NCBI GenBank assembly: GCA_030372985.1
Contig: JAUCQB010000134.1
Coordinates: 1-49,832 of the forward strand
Direction: 5' to 3'
Source: Phycisphaerae bacterium
Lineage (GTDB): Bacteria; Planctomycetota; Phycisphaerae; UBA1845; PWPN01
DNA: 49,832 nt
The notes under the pieces were generated by a model, which did no database searches, was not told where the DNA came from, and saw only the letters and a list, made by a program, of their open reading frames with translations. This document shows, piece by piece, positions 44,273 through 49,832 of the stretch (its first letter is position 1; every line of letters begins with the position of its first letter). Made by a program: the position numbers and the translations under genes.

Positions 44273-44557
44273 TCAGGCCTGTGCCGGCTCGCTGCGCAAG
44301 GCAGCGAAAACATCTTTCGGCTTCTTGCCGCTTACCTTCAGATGGAGGGCATCTGGGCAGAGGTCCATCTGGTCGCCCCAGACCAGTTCGCCTGACGGAC
44401 CGATCCGGACCTGTTCAAACGCCGAACGATCGTGCGACAATGCGAAAACGCCCGTGCCGGCAAGGTCGGACAGATCGACCGTCCCTGAAACCCCGTCGTC
44501 GAAATCCAACTGCAGGCGGTACCCCTGTCATACCTTGGCTTTCAAGAACTTTAGCAT
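44273..44557 (-). pseudogene. DUF2442 gene with an in-frame TGA at codon 10
   Basis: Reading from ATG 44557 (AGGAG 10 bases upstream) gives MLKFLKAKV, then TGA (44530-44528), then QGYRLQLDFDDGVSGTVDLSDLAG and on to the stop at 44273. The residues on both sides of the TGA fit one continuous DUF2442 protein of 94 codons, with GYRLQLDFDDG..GTVDLSDL, FEQVRIGPSGELVWGDQMDLCPDALHLKV. The simplest reading is a CGA (Arg) to TGA change. The rest of the frame is intact, so the event may be recent. Translation could restart at TTG 44509. Unlike the copy at 27920 it has no DUF4160 partner and belongs to a different DUF2442 subgroup. A sequencing error is possible. Confidence 0.65.
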
Positions 44558-44625
44558 CGTTCAGGGACTCCTGCCCTATGGTACGCTGTATGAGAGGAGG
44601 AAAGGTTCGCGGGCCACGGAATCCG

Positions 44626-45540
44626 CTACGCTCCGTACGCCCCGGTGCGGAGGCCTGCGGCGATTCGGTCCACGGCGGGTTGAGCGTTCGGCGGAGCGAT
44701 GAAAACCAGCGTGGTCGGGCCGGTTGCGGATGCCGGCCGTGCCGTCAAACGGCCGGCTGTGAGATCCACATAGACCCGACCGGCTGACGAGGGCACGAAG
44801 CCTTTCACGCGGTATACCTCATTGCCGAGGGCTCGCAGATCCGCCGACAGGCGGTCGAGATCGACGTTTTCGCCGATGACGGCTGTGGTGACCGAGTAGT
44901 TGGGGTCCAAGCAGTGGGCGTAATGGCCTTCAAGTGTTCGGACGGGGGCCTCGGCGAAGATGTCCAGCTCGACGCGGCCGTGTTGAGTTTGCACGATCCT
45001 GGCTTCGGCGTTCATCGTCCGGATTTGGCTCTCCGTTTCTTGAATCCGGTTCTCATCGTAAATGTCGATCTTGTTCACCAGGACGACTTGGCTGGCCTCG
45101 ATCTGGGCCACGATGTTCGGCAGCGTGTGAATCAGCTTGAGGAAACTGCCGGGATCGACCACCGCGATGATCATCCGAAGCTCATACGTGCGATCGAGTC
45201 CGGTCTCTCGGAGCATCTGCTGTATGACCTTCGGGTCGGCGATGCCGCTGGCCTCGATGACGACGCCTTCGATCGGGCCACCGGCCTCCGGCCATTGCTT
45301 CGGGATCTTCGTCAACCAGTCCACGAACTCGCCCGCCACGCAGCGGCAGAAGATGCTCCCGCCCGGGATGCTGACCAACCGGTTGTGGCCGAGCTGAAGG
45401 ATGTGGCCGTCGATGTCGATCGCACCGCACTCGTTGACCACGTACACGAACCGGCGATGCGGGTTGGTCTCGACGATGTGCTGCAACAGCGAGGTCTTGC
45501 CGCTTCCTAGAAACCCGGTGATCAGGCTGAGCGGGATCAC
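44626..45540 (-). CDS. CobW/P47K family GTP-binding protein (COG0523)
   Basis: 304 residues. Walker A GFLGSGKTS (9-17), the switch region VVNECGAIDIDG, and VVIEASGIADP (Walker B-like), followed by NKID at about 156-159, give a G3E-family GTPase. The usual CxCC metal motif is reduced to FCRC (Cys65, Cys67). The C-terminal CobW_C-type domain (about 220-300) ends in TTLVFIAPPNAQPAVDRI. Members deliver metals (Zn, Co, Fe, Ni) or help activate corrinoid and nitrile-hydratase enzymes. Its ATG overlaps the stop of the UroD-thioredoxin gene (ATGA), so it should act on or with that protein. Alternative: a plain zinc chaperone. Confidence 0.82.
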   Translation of the reverse strand: MIPLSLITGFLGSGKTSLLQHIVETNPHRRFVYVVNECGAIDIDGHILQLGHNRLVSIPGGSIFCRCVAGEFVDWLTKIPKQWPEAGGPIEGVVIEASGIADPKVIQQMLRETGLDRTYELRMIIAVVDPGSFLKLIHTLPNIVAQIEASQVVLVNKIDIYDENRIQETESQIRTMNAEARIVQTQHGRVELDIFAEAPVRTLEGHYAHCLDPNYSVTTAVIGENVDLDRLSADLRALGNEVYRVKGFVPSSAGRVYVDLTAGRLTARPASATGPTTLVFIAPPNAQPAVDRIAAGLRTGAYGA

Positions 45541-46922
45541 TTCTCTTTCTTGTCCTTGGCCTTGGCCTCGATCGCGTCGATCAGGGTGTTGATGTCCGGG
45601 ATGATCGACGGGAATGTCACCTCGCCGTCAATGCAGATGGTCGGGATCTGGCCCACGCCGAGCTTGGCCATGTGCCCCAGGCCGCTGCGGGTGGTGATTT
45701 TGTGTTCGCGAATAACCACTTGGTCGGGCAGCTTTCGGGCCGCCTGCTGGACGGCATCGACCATGTATTGGCACGGGGCGCACGACGCCGAGTCGAGCGT
45801 GACCACGTCGACGATGACCTTGTTCTCCTGGGTGTAGTCGGGCAGCTTGACCTCATCGAACACCTCAGGTGTGACCTCCTGAGAGGCCACGCGGGCGACG
45901 TTGCGCTGGTACTCGTCGTGTACCATCGTGGCAACCGCCTGAAGGTTCTCCTCAGGTGTAGCGTACGGCAGGTCACAGCCGGGCGCGAGAATGAACCCGT
46001 TCGTCCCGCCGGCATCGATGCATCGCAGGGCATCACGCTTGGCGTCAGCGGGAGTCCCCAGCAGCAGCACCGTGGTGAGCTTGAGGTTGCCGCCGAACGA
46101 TTTGTTGTGTTTGCGGGCCAGGTCTCGAAGGAACTCAAAGGAGATGTTCTCGTCCACCGAGACATTGTCGCAGGCCGTCTGACACATCAACTCCAGGTTT
46201 CGGGTGGCGTTGCCGCAGACGAAGAGCGATGAAAGGGCTTTTCGTTGTCTCACGTGGGCGAAGATGGCGTTGACGTGGCTGGTCACGAATTCGGTGAAGT
46301 GGCGCGGCGAGATCTGGCTGGTCATCGGGTCGACCACGGCGATGACGTCCGCCCCGTTGTCCAGATAGAAATCCGCCGCTTGCCGGCCCACCTCGGTGCA
46401 GAAGTCGAGCACGTCGCGCACAGCATTAACCTCGTCGAACATCTTGAGGAAAATGCCGGTACCCATCAGATGCAGCGCTAAGGTGAACGGGCCGGTGATC
46501 AGGCCGTAGAAGGCAATCCGTTCGCCGAAGCGTTTCGTGAGCTGGGCCATCGCTTCGGCGACGATCGGGAAACGTCCCTTGGCAGCGTCGAAGCCCGGCA
46601 GGCTCGACAGCGGGGCATCGGCCAATGGGTGCGAGGTGACCGAGGGCGGCGTCTGATCGCCCCAGTGCATGGCGCAGCCCAGAACCTCGGCCTCCATCTG
46701 AAGATCAAACACCACGGGCAGGCCGTCGGGCCTGTACAAGTCCGCTGCCTTGCTGAGCCCGGCCACGATCCGTTCGCTTGACCTCAGGTAATCCCATGCG
46801 GTCACCCCGATGAGCTTGCCGCCATGAACGCCGACAAACGGCACCCAGGCTGGCCGCGGGGTGGCTTCGTTCTGAAGTGCTTTGAGCAGCAGTTGTTTGC
46901 CCGTCACGTCTGATTCTCCCAT
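45537..46922 (-). CDS. UroD/MtaA-type methyltransferase fused to a thioredoxin domain
   Basis: 461 residues from ATG 46922, matching the typical start (GKQLLLKALQNEATPRPAWVPF). Residues 5-345 are the uroporphyrinogen-decarboxylase/MtaA barrel: GLPVVFDLQMEAEVLGC, DNGADVIAVVDPMTSQISP, VCGNATRNLELM and LAPGCDLPYATPEENLQAV. In MtaA/MtbA methyltransferases zinc is held by H-x-C and a later Cys; here Cys236 and Cys316 remain but the His position is Phe234. Residues 365-461 are a thioredoxin fold with CAPC (381-384) and the cis-Pro loop GQIPT (424-428). A corrinoid- or thiol-linked methyl transfer is likely rather than haem synthesis. It is translationally coupled to the CobW-like GTPase. Confidence 0.8.
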   Translation of the reverse strand: MGESDVTGKQLLLKALQNEATPRPAWVPFVGVHGGKLIGVTAWDYLRSSERIVAGLSKAADLYRPDGLPVVFDLQMEAEVLGCAMHWGDQTPPSVTSHPLADAPLSSLPGFDAAKGRFPIVAEAMAQLTKRFGERIAFYGLITGPFTLALHLMGTGIFLKMFDEVNAVRDVLDFCTEVGRQAADFYLDNGADVIAVVDPMTSQISPRHFTEFVTSHVNAIFAHVRQRKALSSLFVCGNATRNLELMCQTACDNVSVDENISFEFLRDLARKHNKSFGGNLKLTTVLLLGTPADAKRDALRCIDAGGTNGFILAPGCDLPYATPEENLQAVATMVHDEYQRNVARVASQEVTPEVFDEVKLPDYTQENKVIVDVVTLDSASCAPCQYMVDAVQQAARKLPDQVVIREHKITTRSGLGHMAKLGVGQIPTICIDGEVTFPSIIPDINTLIDAIEAKAKDKKEK

Positions 46923-47430
46923 ATCCGCCAAGCCACCTCTTGTGGGGCAGCAATGGCCTGAAAAAACTGACGCAAACACAAGATGATACGGAAACGACGT
47001 GGTACGATCGAGTGGGAGCGGTCTTGGTTTGAGGTTATGCACCGATATGGGGGCAATAAGGCTCACGCTTTTCCGGCCCGGAATCGACCCTCCTCACCGG
47101 GATGCCGGGCCGACCACCCCTCCCGCCTGGCCAGCCTCAGCGGACTTGGTCAGCCTGGGCCATCCGGCCTGCTTGTCAGTGGCCAGGATGCAGAAAACCC
47201 GACCTGATGAGGGTATGAAATCAAGTCTGACGAATCTGAGATTTGAGATTTCGAATATCAAATCCCTTTAAGGTCTTGTCATAAAATGATTTACATCGGT
47301 TCATGTGTTTGGTCACGACGCGATAACATAGTTTCTTGTTAGATATAGTTCACATACCGCAAACTTTTTCATGCGACATATGTCTGACCATATGACCGCA
47401 TTGTGCGGTGTGTAGAAACGGAGGTCAGCC
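46923..47430. other. Divergent intergenic region with AT-rich segment
   Basis: About 500 bases without a gene. From about 47215 to 47395 base composition turns sharply AT-rich compared with the rest of the window, with words like AAATCAAGTC, GAGATTTGAGATTTCG and TTGTTAGATATAG. This fits a promoter or upstream activation zone, but no single -35/-10 pair stands out. The region 46990-47210 is GC-rich with no signal seen. Confidence 0.5.
47375..47409 (+). promoter_or_regulatory. Palindromes and a hairpin in the leader of the secreted repeat protein
   Basis: GACATATGTC (47375-47384) is a 10-base palindrome, followed by a second CATATG at 47389-47394 (12 bases from the first). A hairpin ACCGCA/TGCGGT with loop TTG follows at 47395-47409. 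The hairpin ends about 6 bases before the GGAGG ribosome binding site, so it could influence translation. The CATATG pair could be an operator. Confidence 0.4.
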
Positions 47431-48081
47431 ATGAGGAACATCAACAACAAAGCGATGATGGTGATGGGTTTGGCGGGAATGATGGCTTGGGCGGCTCCGG
47501 CCAAGGCCGGCGACTTCGCCCTGACCATCGGCATCCAGGGACCCCACGGCAACCAGCTTGGCCTGACCATCGGGAATGGCTGCGTGACCCCAGTCCTGGT
47601 GACTCAGCCGGTGGTTGTGCCGGTGGAGCGCGTCTGGGTGCCTCCGGTGTACCGGGATGTGGTCGAACGGGTCTGGGTGCCCACCACTGAGACCCAGTAT
47701 CGCGACGTGCCGGTGGTGGATGCCTGGGGCCGTGTGATTGCGTACCGGCGCGAGGCCTACACCGTTCAGAGCGGCTATTGGCAGGATGTGGCCCGACGCG
47801 AGCTGGTTCGGGAAGGCTACTGGAGAATCGTGGACCCCTGCGAGCACCAGAAGAAGTACTACGGGATCGGCGGCTGCGAAGACTACAGGGGCGGCGAGGT
47901 GAGAATCGGCCTGAACATCGAGAAGAATGAACGCAACAGGGGAGAGGTCCGACATGGGGTGGTGATGGAGAAAGGCCCGGCCCCCAAGCCCCAGATGAAG
48001 GTCGGGATGATCGCTGAGAAAGTGGCGAAGGTCGTCAACAACGGCAAGCTGGCAAAGGTCGGGTCCGTGAAGAAGAAGTAA
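47431..48081 (+). CDS. Small secreted protein with WVP repeat, unknown
   Basis: 216 residues with a signal peptide ending AKA (about 1-26) and GGAGG 6 bases before ATG. The mature protein has an internal duplication, VERVWVPPVYRDV then VERVWVPTTETQYRDV, followed by a Tyr/Trp-rich segment (AYRREAYTVQSGYWQDV, EGYWRIVDP) and a Lys-rich C-terminus (KVGMIAEKVAKVVNNGKLAKVGSVKKK). Similar Trp/Val/Tyr repeat proteins are common and unnamed in planctomycetes. An AT-rich leader and a strong terminator mark an independent, probably well expressed unit. It is a candidate envelope or surface protein. Function not known. Confidence 0.7.
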   Translation: MRNINNKAMMVMGLAGMMAWAAPAKAGDFALTIGIQGPHGNQLGLTIGNGCVTPVLVTQPVVVPVERVWVPPVYRDVVERVWVPTTETQYRDVPVVDAWGRVIAYRREAYTVQSGYWQDVARRELVREGYWRIVDPCEHQKKYYGIGGCEDYRGGEVRIGLNIEKNERNRGEVRHGVVMEKGPAPKPQMKVGMIAEKVAKVVNNGKLAKVGSVKKK

Positions 48082-48124
48082 GGGGCATTGGCGAGCGAGA
48101 ACAACGTGCGAGGGAAACACACCG

Positions 48125-48164
48125 CCGGCAATCGGGCAGCCCCCGGTTGCCGGTGGGCGTTTTT
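48125..48164 (+). terminator. Rho-independent terminator
   Basis: CCGGCAATCGGG (48125-48136) pairs over 12 bases with CCCGGTTGCCGG (48142-48153, one T-G wobble); the loop is 5 bases. TGGGCG and then TTTTT (48160-48164) follow. It ends the transcript of the secreted repeat protein, 44 bases after its stop. Confidence 0.75.
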
Positions 48165-48342
48165 ACGGAGACAGTGGGAAAAGCGGTCAGCGATCAGCGC
48201 CCCGCCCGGGAAGGTACTGCTTCGGCCATCTGGATGTTGGACGGTTCCTGATTCTTGAAGACAATGCCGAGCGCATACGGGAAATGAATCCGCGGGCGCG
48301 GACGCTACCGTAGGTCCGCGAGCGCAGACCGCCTGCCTCTGC
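48165..48342. other. Convergent spacer
   Basis: About 180 bases between the terminator and the UbiD stop. It holds one short hairpin (GCGGAC/GTCCGC, about 48297-48320) without a T run. Nothing else seen. Confidence 0.4.
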
Positions 48343-49832
48343 TCATTCCAACCCTAATTCCCGCCAGCGGCGAGCGACCTGTTCCTTGATCTGCGGCGAC
48401 ATCTCCAGGCGGGCGGGCCAGCGACGAACGGCACCCTCGCCGGGGATCTTGCGAGTGGCGTCGATGCCCATCTTGCTGCCGGCGCCTTCGAACGGTGCGG
48501 CATGATCGAGGATGTCCAGCGGTCCTTCGGCGATCACCGTGTCGCGACGCGGGTCAACGTTGGCACCGAGGCAGAACAGCACCTCCTGCTCATCGTGGAC
48601 GTTCACGTGCTCATCAACCACGATGATGAACTTGCTGAAGGACATCTGGCCGGCTCCCCACAGGCTGTGGATTACGCGGCGGGCCTGATAGGGATACTCC
48701 TTGCGGATCTTGACAAACGCGCAGTTGTGAAACGCGCCGAACATCGGCAGGTGGTAATCGATGATCTCGGGCACCAGCGTCTGCACCAGCGGCAGGAAGA
48801 TGCGCTCGGTGGCCTTGCCGAGGTAGTAGTCCTCCATCGGCGGGTAGCCGACGATGGTCGTCGGGTAAATGGGGTCGCGCCGATGGGTGATGGCCGTGAT
48901 TCGGAAGACCGGATAGGGGCCTGAGAGGGAGTAGAAGCCGGTGTGGTCGCCGAACGGGCCCTCGATGAAGCGGTCCTGCGGGTCCACGTAACCCTCGATG
49001 ACAATCTCGGCGTTGGCCGGCACCTCCAGCGGAACAGTCTTTGCTGCAACCATCTCGATGCCTTGTTCGTTCAGAAAGCCTGCAAACAGCAGTTCGCTGA
49101 GCCCCGGCGGCAGCGGGCTGGTCGCGGCGTACGTCAAGACAGGCTCTCCACCGAGGGCAATGGCCATCGGCATCTTCTCACCTCGGGCGGCCCAGCGGCG
49201 GTAGATACGAGCCCCGTCATGGTGCACGTGCCAATGAACGGCGGCCAGCTTGGGACCGAACACCTGCACTCGGTACATCCCCATGTTGAGCACGCCGCTG
49301 TCCGGATCCTGCGTGATGACGCCGCCGAGGGTGATGTAGCGGCCCGTTCGACCGGATGCCCCTGATGCCTCCACGACGGGCTCGGCCGGCGGATGAATCT
49401 GCTGTGGCTCGGAGGCAGGGTCACCATCGTTCGGCCAGCACTGCGGAATCGGCAGATTCAGCAGGCTGGCATCGTCCGTGTGGACCGCCTCCTGGCAGAT
49501 GCCGCGTTTGGCGGACTTGGGCGCGAAGCTTGCCAGCCGCACCAGTTCCGGCAGCTTCTTGAGTCTTTCCAGGAACGTGCCGGGCATCTCGGGTTTGATC
49601 ATCTGACGCAGCCGGTCGGCGATCTCGTTCAGATCCCGGCAGCCAAGGGCCAACCGGATGCGGGCGTAGCTGCCGAACGCGTTGATCAGCACCGGCATCG
49701 ACGAGCCGCGGACCTTCTCGAACAACAGTGCCCGCCCGCCCAAGCCGCCGTGGGTGCGATCCGTGGGCGGGGGCCCGGCCCGTCCCTCCCGACAGGCCGA
49801 CCTCATAAACCCGTCCGCGATATAGGTGATAT
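48343..49832 (-). CDS. UbiD family decarboxylase, 5' end beyond the window
   Basis: The minus-strand frame is open to the right edge, and residues before the first ATG (ITYIADGF, translated from 49830-49807) fit the UbiD N-terminus (EITEIADR...). The first ATG (49806) is therefore not the start and the gene is partial. Visible: GGRALLFEKVRGS, GRYITLGGVITQDPDSGVLNMGMYRVQ (prFMN/metal region), IVIEGYVDP and the active-site EGPFGDHTGFYSLSGPYPVF, then DYYLGKATERIFLPLVQ and DHAAPFEGAGSKMGIDAT. The family uses prenylated FMN to (de)carboxylate aromatic or unsaturated acids; the ubiquinone or futalosine-menaquinone pathways are usual roles. The partner UbiX is not in the window. The organism's quinone type cannot be told from this. 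Confidence 0.9.
   Translation of the reverse strand, partial: ITYIADGFMRSACREGRAGPPPTDRTHGGLGGRALLFEKVRGSSMPVLINAFGSYARIRLALGCRDLNEIADRLRQMIKPEMPGTFLERLKKLPELVRLASFAPKSAKRGICQEAVHTDDASLLNLPIPQCWPNDGDPASEPQQIHPPAEPVVEASGASGRTGRYITLGGVITQDPDSGVLNMGMYRVQVFGPKLAAVHWHVHHDGARIYRRWAARGEKMPMAIALGGEPVLTYAATSPLPPGLSELLFAGFLNEQGIEMVAAKTVPLEVPANAEIVIEGYVDPQDRFIEGPFGDHTGFYSLSGPYPVFRITAITHRRDPIYPTTIVGYPPMEDYYLGKATERIFLPLVQTLVPEIIDYHLPMFGAFHNCAFVKIRKEYPYQARRVIHSLWGAGQMSFSKFIIVVDEHVNVHDEQEVLFCLGANVDPRRDTVIAEGPLDILDHAAPFEGAGSKMGIDATRKIPGEGAVRRWPARLEMSPQIKEQVARRWRELGLE

Noticed and set aside
1..49832. tRNA, rRNA, CRISPR, insertion sequences or prophage
   Set aside because: I looked for T-loop words, regularly spaced repeats, transposase or integrase motifs and phage structural proteins and saw none. 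A covariance-model scan would be needed for certainty.

Overview
The window is GC-rich, about 62% GC by eye, and densely packed with bacterial genes. The gene content points to an uncultured, heterotrophic member of the Planctomycetota. It carries several Tat-exported Gfo/Idh/MocA oxidoreductases paired with sugar-phosphate-isomerase-like TIM barrels. It also carries a ThuA-domain protein, a HEAT-repeat secreted protein with a C-terminal beta-sandwich, a zinc-ribbon membrane protein of planctomycete style, and many small dispersed palindromic repeats. No database search was possible, so the phylum is inferred from gene content. I saw no rRNA, tRNA, CRISPR array, insertion sequence or phage.

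Layout. 1-5864 (mostly minus): the first codons of a gene running off the left edge, a DUF4382 protein, a nucleoside-hydrolase-like secreted protein, and a Tat oxidoreductase/HEAT-protein operon. 6222-7916 (plus): a protein with two complete metallo-beta-lactamase domains. 8262-14954: an ABC_sub_bind periplasmic protein and a TonB-dependent receptor, convergent with a 1146-residue GAF/PAS sensor histidine kinase. 15326-21032 (minus): a sugar-processing cluster (TIM barrel, Tat oxidoreductase, glycoside-hydrolase-like protein, rlmN, second TIM barrel), divergent from a xylulokinase at 21194. 23034-23808: two small secreted Cys/Gly/Tyr proteins between a strong promoter and a strong terminator. 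23935-27537: SMC. 27538-28653: a repeat-rich islet holding a DUF4160/DUF2442 pair. 28654-35439: a zinc-ribbon membrane protein, then a GH20 hexosaminidase followed by a large unassigned glycosidase-like protein. 35653-38561: an ABC ATPase and an ABC permease fused to a CPBP protease. 38990-41834: a ThuA protein and CstA. 41902-43955: fumC and a small membrane protein. 44273-46922: a broken DUF2442 gene, a CobW-type GTPase, and a UroD/MtaA-type methyltransferase fused to a thioredoxin domain. 47431-48164: a small secreted repeat protein with an AT-rich leader and a terminator. 48343-49832: UbiD, whose 5' end lies beyond the right edge.

How it fits together. The dominant theme is scavenging of complex glycans and small carbon sources: extracytoplasmic oxidoreductases with TIM-barrel partners, GH20 and GH-like enzymes, xylulokinase, a TonB receptor with a binding protein and a nearby sensor kinase, and CstA. 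Housekeeping genes (smc, rlmN, fumC, ubiD) are interleaved. The least explained parts are the small secreted protein pair, the repeat-bounded DUF4160/DUF2442 cassette with its nonsense-mutated DUF2442 relative 16 kb away, the UroD-thioredoxin/CobW operon, and the tandem metallo-beta-lactamase protein.
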